Part shown: in pieces, positions 44,741 to 55,034 of the stretch
Numbering within the stretch: position 1 is the stretch's first letter
How the letters are laid out: every line of letters begins with the position of its first letter
Assembly: GCA_012934845.2 (NCBI GenBank)
Contig: WNNJ02001456.1
Location: 50,734 to 114,733 of the forward strand
DNA length: 64,000 bases
Direction: 5' to 3'
From: Pomphorhynchus laevis
Lineage: Eukaryota; Acanthocephala; Palaeacanthocephala; Echinorhynchida; Pomphorhynchidae
Made by a program: the position numbers and the translations under genes
The notes under the pieces: model-generated
What the model was told of the DNA's origin: nothing
Seen by the model: the letters and a program-made list of their open reading frames with translations, nothing else
Databases searched by the model: none

Positions 44741-44866
44741 TAGGAAGAAGACAAAGAAATTGTTGACCTATTTTTTCTGTTGACTGACTGTTTATTTTTT
44801 TTCTAACGGACTTCTTGTTAAACGACACTTCCATTTATGTATTTTTATTAATAAAGTCTTATTATT
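44741..44866 (+). other. 3' UTR of I-type LINE copy 2
   Basis: AT-rich tail ending tttttattaataaagtctta, which matches the attaataaaaccctta end of copy 1. Confidence 0.65.
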
Positions 44867-44882
44867 ATGAAACATTTTCAAT
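44867..44882 (+). repeat. 16-bp target-site duplication, left
   Basis: atgaaacattttcaat, repeated exactly at 45401-45416 on the other side of the truncated cysteine-rich RT element. Confidence 0.85.
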
Positions 44883-45400
44883 GTCGTTAGTATTCATTTC
44901 GAGCGCATATCTACATCTCGCGCTCATGATGCACGTTTGGATATCGCCTGCTGTGGTTTTTATGGAAGTCGTTCGGAGCGAACTTTATTTGATACTTGCG
45001 TTTTTAACGTTTTCGCTCCGTCCAACCTTTCGAAATCCGCTGGGGCTGCTTTTACATATCACGAAACACGTAAATTCGCTAAGTATCAAGAGAGAGTAAC
45101 TGCCATAGAGAGGGCGAATTTCGCACCTATCGTGTTATCATGTTTCGGTGGAGCAGTAAAATCATCTGCACAATTAATTCAGAGAATTGCACAGAAGATG
45201 GCAATAAAAAACAATCATTCCTACTCAGAAGAATTGACAAAATTACGGTCAAAGATTGGAATTCAGTTGGCTCGTTCAATTTCGATGTGTATTCGCGGTC
45301 CTCGTTCTGCTCGACATCGACCTGCAAACTCAATGAACTAAAATTTATAGTATAACTATATATTTTTTTGTTTTCAAAAAAAAATCAATTATTAAAAAAA
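44883..45400 (+). mobile_element. Cysteine-rich RT family, 5'-truncated copy
   Basis: The frame is open from the first base after the duplication: VVSIHFERISTSRAHDARLD at 44883-44942. It then reads ACCGFYGSRSERTLFDTCVF and on to CIRGPRSARHRPANSMN, stop at about 45340. It aligns with the C-terminal domain of the element at 46.7-49.7 kb (FEKETTSRESGTRLDVVCCG, then FERTFIDVNVF). A short UTR ends in attattaaaaaaa. Truncation at the 5' side, an A-rich 3' end and a 16-bp target-site duplication are the signature of target-primed reverse transcription. The coding part is intact in what remains. The conserved R-L-D ... F-x-D-x-x-V-F pattern suggests a PD-(D/E)XK-like nuclease fold (inference). Confidence 0.85.
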
Positions 45401-45416
45401 ATGAAACATTTTCAAT
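45401..45416 (+). repeat. 16-bp target-site duplication, right
   Basis: Exact copy of 44867-44882. Confidence 0.85.
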
Positions 45417-45745
45417 CAATATATTGTTCATGCTGCTGTTGATATTCCGGGATATCGCCTACTTCGAATCGAAAGGAGGTCAGGTAAACGTAGTGTAGGG
45501 GTTGCCGCTAATGTTCGAGATAATTTTTTGATTTCTGACGTTTCTGATGTATGTGACCCTAATGGTTTCTTAAAAGTATCAATTTCCATATCAAATATGA
45601 ATATATTGTTACTAATTTTTGTTTTGTATATCGTTCTCCATCCATTATCACATATTGTTATCTCCTAAAATCTAATTTACAATCAGTATGCCTCAGGTCA
45701 CATTTTATTCCTTTGGGAGATTCTAATCTCCCACGTTCTAATTGA
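45417..45745 (+). mobile_element. CR1-like LINE endonuclease fragment
   Basis: Reads DIPGYRLLRIERRSGKRSVG at about 45439-45498, then VAANVRDNFLISDVSDVCDP, which parallels IPGYRLMRADRISGKRAGGV in LINE C3 at 58.2 kb. Stops appear soon after. Too short to place more exactly. Confidence 0.65.
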
Positions 45746-46200
45746 GAAGAGTCTTTATTTCATGATTATTATTATTATTATTTATTACAAGACTTTGACA
45801 CATAAAAGAGTCATTTTGTCTGATCACAATATTAAGAAAAGAAAAAAGAAAAGAAATAAAAAGAAATAAAAAAGTAGTTCAGCAATAATAAACTGTCACA
45901 TATAGTTATATATTTCCTGCAAAGAATCTTCTCTTTTTATCCACATGCTCAGCGCATTCTGGAAAGATTTGTAATGGGCCATAGACACGATCGAATTCGG
46001 CAATCGGTTCCATAGGTTTACCGCTCTGTGAGATACTCGCAAGTATCTATGACATTTCCCGTGTGATTGAACAACAACTGATAAAGAGTGTCCTCTGTGG
46101 CTAGGGCGATCATTTAGAATAACGGATTCCAATGGATAACCAGGAAAGACATGGATCATTCGCCATAACTGTAAAAAATCATTGTACATATATCTATGCA
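45746..46200 (-). mobile_element. CR1-like LINE 3' end (minus)
   Basis: A minus-strand frame down to 45896 encodes an RT C-terminal end: FLQLWRMIHVFPGYPLESVI, then LRVSHRAVNLWNRLPNSIVS and FQNALSMWIKREDS. The VNLWNRLPxxIV motif is common at the end of CR1/Daphne-like ORF2. The 3' UTR is A/G-rich in plus orientation and ends in an (ATT)n-type microsatellite at about 45766-45790. It faces the plus-strand LINE end at 46.2-46.7 kb. Confidence 0.75.
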
Positions 46201-46694
46201 TCACAATGTTCGTTTCCAAGAACAGTATACGAGAAAAGTAGAATTGAAAATGTGCTGCGCCGGGCAACAAAGCTCGTAAATTCAGTTAAAGCCTTACCTT
46301 ATAATGAAAGGCTAAAAAAACTTGGTATGGTTTCTATAAGCGACCTTCGGTTTCGGCGAGATATGTGTTCAACATGGGAAGCTTTACACAAGGAAAATCA
46401 CGTCTTAAGAGAATTGATGACTGTTCGGAAAAGTCGGGCTTTGCGTGGACACAATTTTACTTTAGCCCATCGCCGAGTTATACGCTCTAAAACTGTACAA
46501 TTTGGACACCGAATCGTAGGTAAGTGGAACCGATTAAGTGAAGAAATTGTCAACTCAAGATCGGTTTCAGCATTCAAACATAAACTTTTGTGACTTTTGT
46601 TTGTGAGTCTTTTTTTCTTTACTTTTCCTTTTCTTTTTTTAACAGTGCAACTGTGAGCTTTGCTCGTCTGTTTGTCGAAATAATAATAATAATT
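46201..46694 (+). mobile_element. CR1-like LINE 3' end (plus)
   Basis: Encodes YEKSRIENVLRRATKLVNSV, then LPYNERLKKLGMVSISDLRF and FGHRIVGKWNRLSEEIVNS, stop at 46591. This is the RT thumb/C-terminus of a CR1-type LINE. The 3' UTR ends with (AAT)n at about 46678-46692, into which the cysteine-rich RT element is inserted. Confidence 0.78.
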
Positions 46695-49690
46695 TTTTTT
46701 TAATGTGAAAACTGATTTATTGAGAAATTTACAATGATGATTGTTACTCTCAAATGGGCCGTAATGTTTATAAATGTTTAAACAACAAGTTTTCTCAAGC
46801 TATTGTCGTCATCTGCCGACAGGGGTGCCGTCTTGTCGAGCGAGGACACCGGAGGCTCGCAGACACTGCACGAGCTAATGCAAATCCGATGCGCCTCTTT
46901 AGGTGACTTAGTACACTTGGGTAAGCGGATCTGTTACTCAGGATTCGCTTGGCGGTGATATCTCTGAGTATACCCATGGCGTATTTTCCGATTCCGCCAG
47001 AAGTCGAGAATATGGCAGGAACAAAATATCCGTGTTCGACGATTGATATTCTCTCGGCATACTTTGACTGCTTACGGGATTCATTGTAGAGGAAAGAGGA
47101 TTCTGGGCTACGGTTGACGTTAGATTGGGCAAGTGTTGAAAAAACGTTGACGTCTATAAACGTCCGCTCGAATCTTTCGCCCCGCATCCCACAGCATACC
47201 ACATCGAGTCGTGTACCGCTTTCTCTTGACGTTGTTTCCTTCTCGAAGATCAATGTCTCCGGAACCTCCGCAAGTACGGGCTCAGTAGCAACTCCATGGC
47301 ATACCTCCGAAAGTTCTAAGGCAAGGATGTCGCGTACGGCATTATGGCGTATAATCGGAAGATCACCCGTTTTACAGGAGAGAGCATGACTGACAGACTG
47401 TGTTGTTCCACATGCGCATTTGTCTTGAGATACGTTTGGGGGGGGGTCCAACCATAACGCGAACATAAGGCATCACTGAACTCGTTACGACTGAGATGAA
47501 AACCATCCTTGACGAGCGGTAGTGCACTTAACCAAGTTGACGCACCAACCATTGCAGCATGTGCGATAATGTTGGAAGATGCCGAGTCCATGCACTGGAT
47601 AGTGGAAAGTAATTTGTTTTGGAAAGCCTGTGTCCTCATTTTAGAAATATTGTGAATTGTAGATTTCTGCAAATGACACAGATCGATGACATTTAGCCCG
47701 TAATCGAATGTTTTGCAAATTTTTTCCGAGTATTCATACTCAACGGCACATGCATGTGTCGGGTCCGTGATCCCAATACCACCCAACTTTATCGGAATTG
47801 ATAAAACTGATTTCCAGTTCGAGTCAACCTTGATTTGTGTTAATTCAGGTATTAACCTTTCGAAAATGGTCGAACTTACTGAATCAAATTAGGATGGTGA
47901 ACACTGGACAGTTCTTAGCAGATGGGACCATTTGAACTGAACCGATTTTGTGAAACCGGCATACGCTACATGAGGGTCAACGTAGGAAATCGACACGAGG
48001 CGTGAAATTCGAATCGTCTGCAAACCATCGTTGCAGCACACTAGGAACCGCTCTAGCGATTTCATTCACCAATGGAAGGGTAGCCATCGAGAAAGCCGCC
48101 ATAGCGAACGGATCACCTTGTGTAAATCCCTCTTCTGACAGTATACTATCTCCACCAAGACAGAGTTTGGCTGGTCGCATGTATATGTTGTTCAGTGCTG
48201 TATACAACGAAGGGCATACATATTGAATGTTGTGTAGTGCAGCTTTTCTGTTAATGGCATTAAATGCATTAGAGGCATCAACTGCCAGGATGCAATGGTC
48301 TTCCTTCGCTTGGAAAGCATCCCGTACAGATCGAATGGCATACTCAATCCCCGCTTTCTGTGAGGCGGCTAACTGTATACAACCGGCGGATTCCTGTAAA
48401 TCAAAGGTAATGATCTTTAGGAGAGCCTTACAAATGATTCGCCTTGGAACCTCGCATATTCCAATCGGACGAACCCCTCCATTCTTCTTCTTGATTGCTA
48501 CAAGCCTGCAAGCTGTAAAAGCATCAAGTGAGCCGGGAATCACGCTTTCCGCTGCGATATGAGTTCCAAGGTCGGCAAGAGCCTTTGCCAATGACTGTGA
48601 ATGACTGCCAAACTTAGTAAGCATGCTGCGCCATAAGTTCGAGTCCATCCCTGATGGACCAGCACTGCCGTTGGTCTCAAGACTTGCCTTGATAATTCTC
48701 TCCTCGTCGAGTTCGAAAAATCGAACTGGATGATGCCGCAAGGAATCGTGCAAGGGGAATTGTAACAATGCTTCGGGACGAGCTGTTGAGGCTTTGGGGT
48801 GAAGGCTCTGTAGAATATCCTTCACGGAACTGCCGTTGATTTTGGTGTCATAAGATAGTACGCCTTCCTCATAATCCCCTGTCAGAACAGATCCCGCTGC
48901 ACTAAGCTTACCATTCGTTATCATTCGAATGTATCGTTTTTTCCAATCTTGTTTAGTAATCGGTTTTGTTCTTCTCATGTTTTGCTGCAAGTATTCTGCT
49001 TCTTCACATAGCTCAATAAAACGCTTCTCACTCCACAAGAGTAAGCGTCGTTCTATGGTTTTCCGAATCGAGGCGATTTTCCTCGTGTGGATTCTCTGAA
49101 GAATTAGGTGTGAGAATACGGACGCCATCTTTAGGGAATCAATTGACTGTGGCTGTGACTGTGCAATGTCGGCGAAGAAGGATGTTAAAATCTGTATGAA
49201 TTTATGGCTTGCCGAACAAGCAGGTAGTGTCATGAGATTAGGTCGCCATTGACACGTCTGCTCAAATAAATCGGCTGGCGACATCGCCTCGGACAGAGTT
49301 GCGCAACCAGTCAAGGTGCTCACAATGTTGTTACCGTTTTGTTCGGAAATGTTAGTACCGCCGGTAGGAAATACACTATTTGTACAAAGTGTATTCTGAG
49401 TCATTCCATTACCGAAGGGAATCGTTTCATCAACTCTATTTATTGGTTCATCGGCGGAAGTCGAAGGTACCATCTGAAGTACAATATTTGTACGATTGTT
49501 ACAGTCGGGAGCACGACAATTCACACAAGGAACTCCTGCCTTCGCGCATCTGCAAGCTTTACATTTCGCAGACGGACCATTGCATCCGCAGCACAATCTC
49601 TGACCTGATGGTTTTCCTTTGGGCATGATTGTTTGCTTCGTTATATGTCGGCGAGCGTGAGCGAGCCGACGCAGTCCTTGTAATTAGTGT
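46695..49690 (-). mobile_element. Cysteine-rich RT element, near full length
   Basis: Minus-strand frame from ATG 49626 (549 residues to 47977), continuing in broken frames to 46795. The N-terminus is cysteine-rich: CCGCNGPSAKCKACRCAKAG, then VPCVNCRAPDCNNR (residues about 12-45). RT: SAGPSGMDSNLWRSML, KKNGGVRPIGICEVPRRIIC, LAVDASNAFNAINRKAALHN (motif A), EEGFTQGDPFAMA (motif B) and RWFADDSNF (motif C, FADD). The C-terminal domain (46795-47466) has TSRESGTRLDVVCCG and FERTFIDVNVF, a possible PD-(D/E)XK nuclease. The 3' end is A-rich. (AAT)n lies on both sides, a likely target. I know similar RTs from cnidarian genomes but cannot assign a named clade. At least two frame breaks between 47.98 and 47.3 kb. 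Confidence 0.82.
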
Positions 49691-49695
49691 ATCAA

Positions 49696-51905
49696 ATAAT
49701 AATAATAATAATCTCTTGTAAACTGAAGTAATATTTAGTTGGCTTAGTCTATCACAGTAGGCGATGTTTCGAAGACCAGAACATAGCTTGGAAAATCAGT
49801 GGAGAATCTTTTCTAATTGGTTTATTTCACCAAGCGTAGAAGGAAAAGTCGCCGGTGAAGCATAATCAATGATTGGTCTGATCAACGCCATATATAATAG
49901 TGATAACTGACACGGTTGAAGCGAACTAAAGGTATTTTTGATCATGTAAATAATTTTTATCGACGTGCTGCATATATTTTCAGTATTGAGGTCGGTTTTA
50001 AACGAATTCTGAACAATTATCCCAAGATCTTTTGTATACGAATTTGTGGGAATAATCTCACCGCAAACAGAATAATCATTTGGTAAATCACTACGACCAA
50101 ATCTGAGGTGGACACATTTAGTAATGTTAATCATGATTCCGGTCAGTTCGCTCCACCTATTAACCATATTTATGTCATCTTGTAAGTGTCGCATATCAGC
50201 ATGGCATGTTATGACATTCCATATTTTAAGATCATCCGCGAATGCTAATTTTTTACATTTTAGAGAGCGTAGCAAACTATTCAGAAATATCACGAATAAT
50301 AATGGACCCAACACCGATCCCTGAGGAACACCCATTGATAAATTTGACGGTCTAGATAGACAATTTCCAACTCGAACTCTGAAAGAACGATCAGATAGGA
50401 AAGCGTGAATCCATCGAATAATAGGAATTTAAATTCTGTAATCTGCAAGAGCCTCAATCAACATATTATGGAGAACCCTATCAAAGGCCCGACTGAAGTC
50501 GAAATACACGACATCAACTGCATTACCCTGCGCAACTGCATCAACCCATGCTTCGCGTGCACATAAATGATTAGACATGCAAGAACGTCCAGGACGAAAA
50601 CCATGTTGCGAATTATCTAACAAGTTCGATTATTCAAGATAGGATAGTAATCGCCGATACAATACGCGCTCTAGCATCTTACATACGACACTTGTAAGGC
50701 TTATTGCTCTATAATTTTCAGGATTGTGACGATCTCCTTTTTTTGTGGACTGGCACTACAGTGGCGATTTTTAAATCTAACGGTAGAATTGACTTAGCTA
50801 GTGATAATTGAAACAAATAAGCTAATGGTGAAGCAATAAATGTAGATAAAATCCTTAGTATCTGGGGATGTAATCCATCCGGACCAGGTGATGAATGTCG
50901 TAAATAATTTAACTCACTATAAACCTCCTCGGTAGTAACATCAAAATAACTTCGTGAATGGTTTACACGAGATTGCTGGTTAGTTTCTGTGTTATTAGTT
51001 ACGAGTTTAAAAGTCGACACAAACGTGTCGGCTACATCTTGAGGCGATGTAATAAAGTTATCATTAATACGAAGAGACAAAATCGCAGGAGGAATTGTCC
51101 TATTTCTACGTATGTGAGCCCAAAATCGTTTTGGTGCACTATAAAAGTTCGCAGCTATTGTCATTTCGTAGTTAAATTTTTTGCGTTTTTTAAGCTTTTC
51201 GAAAACGTTACGGCAATTGACGTATTCCTGTTGATAAGTATTGTCCTTGCAGCTTAATTTAAACAGTCGGTTTCTTCGTCTTAGTTCTGATTTAAGTTCT
51301 CGATTAAACTACGGGAGATTCACTTTTTTATTTTTATGTACGATCTTGGTGGGAACGTATTTTTCTATTATTTCATACATTGCTGAACGAAAAACCTTCC
51401 AACAATCTTCAACATCGTCACTAGCGCCGACAAAGTTCATAGTCGATGCTGCTTGAAGAATTTTACACTGATCCGCACGATACCAACAATGCTTGAAGAT
51501 TTTAGTTTCGACTTCGTCAATAATATTATTTAAAATCCCTGAGAAGTGAAAAAGCAATACACAATGATCACTAACTCCTACAGGTGTTTCATGCATAATG
51601 TCATGCACATCTGTTAATGATTTAGATAAAATTAAATCCAATAAACTTTGATCATTCATAATCCTAGTCGGTGCTGATACATGCTGAACAAGAAATAGGT
51701 TATCTAACAGAAAATTCCACAAGTCATGATCTAGTTTACTAGAAGGTGTTATTCCTGAATGAGGATCATCCATATTGATGCTGGAAATATTGAAGTCTCC
51801 TAAACAGAGGAAAAAGTTTGAGAGATACCTAAAAAAGTGTGAGAGATAATATACACAATTGACGATATCGACGATAAAGGATCTTACACTCCTTAAGAAC
51901 AAAAA
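49696..51905 (-). mobile_element. LINE D, CR1-like, 5'-truncated
   Basis: Minus strand. It starts in the endonuclease: LCLGDFNISSINMDD (about 51800-51760), LLDLILSKSLTDVHD, GVSDHCVLLFHFSG. Linker: KRFWAHIRRNRTIPPAILSL. RT: TEEVYSELNYLRHSSPGPDG (about 50940-50880), GLHPQILRILS, HGFRPGRSCMSNHLCA (about 50605), VYFDFSRAFDRVLHNML (about 50515), MGVPQGSVLGPLLF (from 50335), KLAFADDLKIWN (about 50260-50220, FADD intact). C-terminus to 49796. The 3' end is near a (AAT)n tract at 49697-49712. Three or four frame breaks. Confidence 0.87.
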
Positions 51906-51971
51906 TTTTAAACAGCTTAAACACGCAATCTATTATAACTACAAGCTACTAAACATACAATAAATTTACAT

Positions 51972-52221
51972 TCGACGACAACCATCGACGACAACCATCG
52001 ACGACAACCATCGACGACAACCATCGACGACAACCATCGACGACAACCATCGACGACAACAATCGACGACAACAATCGACGACAACAATCGACGACAACC
52101 ATCGACGACAACCATCGACGACAACCATCGACGACAACCATCGACGACAACCATCGACGACAACCATCGACGACAACCATCGACGACAACCATCGACGAC
52201 AACAATTGACGACAACCATCG
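51972..52221. repeat. 13-bp minisatellite, about 19 copies
   Basis: Unit tcgacgacaacca, repeated about 19 times with a few c-to-a variants (three in a row near 52060-52090). 13 is not a multiple of 3, so all frames cycle through the same 13 codons and stay open on both strands; the resulting ORFs are not genes. The array directly precedes ORF1 of LINE A4. Confidence 0.95.
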
Positions 52222-52229
52222 GTTGAAAA

Positions 52230-54604
52230 ATTGATTGAAATACATTCTTACAAGTTTATGGGAGGACGTAAGAAAACAACTAAGACCGACACCAACTATG
52301 GACAACTGCAAGTACAGTGCTCGATACACGACTGCAGCGTCTGGACAACAATCGCCTGCGACAAGAATAAGGCTAAAGAACAGTTCGTATGTGGTTTTTG
52401 TGCCAACAAACTAATCTGCAACCTTTCCAATAAGCATATATCAACATCCAACACGTCAACTCAAACTACCCCCGTCGTTTCTAATGTCCTTTCTCCACCC
52501 ACCGACCCTGCCACCATATACACTTCCCATTCCATGTCATCTTCACTCCCCGACACCCCACGTCCCGTCCTTCCCGTCTTGTTTCTCAATAACTTGCATC
52601 CATCAATCAAAATCACATCCACAACCTCCACTATCCTTCCACTCATAACCTTTCCTCACATCGTTTGCTACCCTCTTTATTATCATTATCCTCTATGTCG
52701 ACCGCCGTCAAACTAAATCCCCCCAAATCATCAACTAGTAGCTCTTCTATCGTGATCTCACTTACTCACGTCAGTCGTCCTCTTTTACGGAATCGCTTTC
52801 CTTCTCGCGATCGTTGCGTCATTGTAACTAATATCACGCCTTCTAACTCCTTATCTCCACAAGCACGTCTGAACCACGATGTTTCCGCCTTCAGATCCAT
52901 CCTCTCGTCTATTGTTCCTGCGGATAAACCATCCTTTTTCAAGGACATTTCTCCTGTCGCATTCATCCGTCTAAACAAATCTTCTCAATCTAATCCTTCC
53001 CAGCCCCCTCTCCTAAAAATTGTTTTCAAGCATCGCTCTCACGCGTCTTCTGTCCTCTCTCAGCGATTCAAACTCATGTCATCTTCAACTACTCGAATTC
53101 TCCCCGATCGTGCCCCTTCTGAAATCGCTCAAATCTCTTCAGCCCGCATCGAAAAACGCCGTCGCTAGGAAAGCGGTAAAACATCTTTTTCTATCCAAAA
53201 CATCGACGGAAATTTTCAAGTTGTCCGCGGGCGCCCAAAAATTCGATGGCGCTCCATATCCCCAATGTGTCTTCTCCACTAGCCCCTACCACCACTACAC
53301 ACGGTTTCCGCCTCGGCCTCCTCAACACTAGATCTATTCTCAATAAATCCGATCTTATCCTCAACGTATTCACCAAGCAATCCATCGATCTCTTCTGCCT
53401 CACCGAATCCTGGCACACAGATTCCGACGACCTTTCCATTCGCCGTCTGCTCTCTGCCGGTTGCTCCCTAGTCGAATCCGCCCGCCCCCTCAGCTCATGC
53501 CCTTCTAAATCCTCTAATCATGGCGGCATCGTCGCATTCGCGCGTCACCCAGCGTCTCTTCGCAAAATCAATCCCCCTTTCAGCCCTTGCTCTTTTGAAT
53601 TGCTCACTTGTCGTTATTCTAACCCGATCACTCTAGATCTCGCCATTGTATACCGTCCTGGTTCATCAGCTCCCACAACCTTATTTTTTTACCGAACTCG
53701 CTGATCTCCTTTCTCATTGTTCTTTGTCCTCAATCCCTTCACTCGTTCTGGGCGACTTCAATATCTGCCTAGACCGCCCCTCTTCCACAGATTCCATCCG
53801 CTTCATCAACATTCTATCCAACTACAATTACAAACTAATCTCCACTGCCCCCACACATAAACTTGGTGGGGCACTCGACATCATCGCTGTCCCCGATCAT
53901 TTTGCTGCCTACACCTCACTGTCCATCCATGATCCTGGTCTATCCGATCACTTTCTTATCACCCTTGATCTCACTCGCAACCACACCCCTCCTCACACAC
54001 CTACAATCCTACGTCGCCCTTGGAGAAATCTTGACCTCTCCCTTCTCCGCTCTGCCTTACTCAAATCGTCTCTATCATTACCCACAATAACATATTCATC
54101 TCCTCACGATCTCGCCTTTCTCTTCGACTCTGAACTCACATCCACTCTCGATATTCTCTTGCTCTTCAAGTCTCACCCACACCGTCGCTTACACCGTGCC
54201 CCATGGTTTGACATCCAATGCCTACTCTCAAAGCGTCGACTCCGCCATTCTTTTCGAGTATATCACCGCTCTCTCAGACGTGATTTCCGCTCGATCACTC
54301 CGTATTTCCGTGATTCCTATCTTGCTCTTCGCCGGTCTTATCTCAACCTACTATGTACCAAATGCAACTCCTTCTGGCAGCATAAAATCATCACCTTATT
54401 CAACTCTAAGACTCTCCGGCATACTTTTAACTCAATCCTTGCTCGCTCCTCTTCGCCGTGCAACATCAATGCCAATGATTATTCGTCATTTCTCCAGACT
54501 AAAGTATCCATGTTGCTCTCTTACACCCTGGTCTCCATCCTATCCCACTTTGCCCAGTCTAGCATCATCCTTCCGGAACTCTTTCATCTTCTCCCTGTCT
54601 CACC
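52230..54604 (+). mobile_element. LINE A4, ORF1 and first half of ORF2
   Basis: Best ORF1 N-terminus of family A: start at 52261 (MGGRKKTTKTDTN) or 52231, zinc motif C-SIHD-C-SVWTT ... FVCGFC at about 52318-52404, Thr/Ser/Pro-rich linker. A frame change near 52.66 kb follows, then RDRCVIVTNITPSNSLS to IEKRRR, one stop, and the end IRWRSISPMCLLH overlapping ORF2 by 37 nt (ATG 53246). ORF2 endonuclease: LGLLNTRSILNK, LTESWHTDSDD, NHGGIVAFARHP, LVLGDFNICLD (about 53740), GLSDHFLITLDL. The copy then stops at about 54604, where it joins an inverted piece of the same family. Three or more breaks. Confidence 0.88.
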
Positions 54605-55034
54605 GTTACCAGAAGAAGGCGGGGTTTGATGCAGATGTGGATGGTAGGCTAGGAGAGTTGGGCAAAATATGTGGATGTGTGGTCGAAGCGACGGAGACGA
54701 AAGAGCACTCGAACGGCGGTGTTGATTATTCGTTGTAGGGGTAGGATGATGGATTTTGGAGAATTGGCGAAAAGGCTAAGGCAGTAATCGATTTTAGGGA
54801 AAATAAGCGAAGAAAGAAGAGACATACACGAATGGAAGTCGATACGATAGCGGACACGGCGGATGTCACGGAGAATTAAAATAGACGAGCGGACCTTGTC
54901 ACGGACGAAGGGTTTAAGGGAAAGGTGATTATCGAAATGGAAGCCTAAGAAAGTGAGATTATGGACTATGGGGATGATTGATGAGGCAAAAGATACAGTG
55001 GGATGAGATATGTTTGGTTTACGGAGGAGGATCA
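54605..55034 (-). mobile_element. LINE A4, inverted RT C-terminal piece
   Basis: Minus strand: LRKPNISHPTVSFASSI, TFLGFHFDNHLSLKPFVRDK, SLLSSLIFPKIDYCLSLFAN, LFRLRRFDHTSTYFAQLS. This is LINE A ORF2 beyond the RT core, fused tail-to-tail to the plus-strand part. Neither half has the true 3' end. A simple twin-priming event would keep the 3' tail, so this is more likely recombination or template switching between copies. Confidence 0.85.

Noticed and set aside
45127-45355. Extra frames on both strands within the truncated cysteine-rich RT copy
   Set aside because: Overlap the recognisable C-terminal domain frame; no independent support.
51917-52329. Three overlapping frames of VVVDGCRRWLSS-type repeats
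   Set aside because: Produced by the 13-bp minisatellite; all frames give the same 13-residue cycle.
54605-55034. Twin-priming inversion in LINE A4
   Set aside because: Twin priming retains the 3' tail on the sense part; here both halves lack it and the order is reversed.
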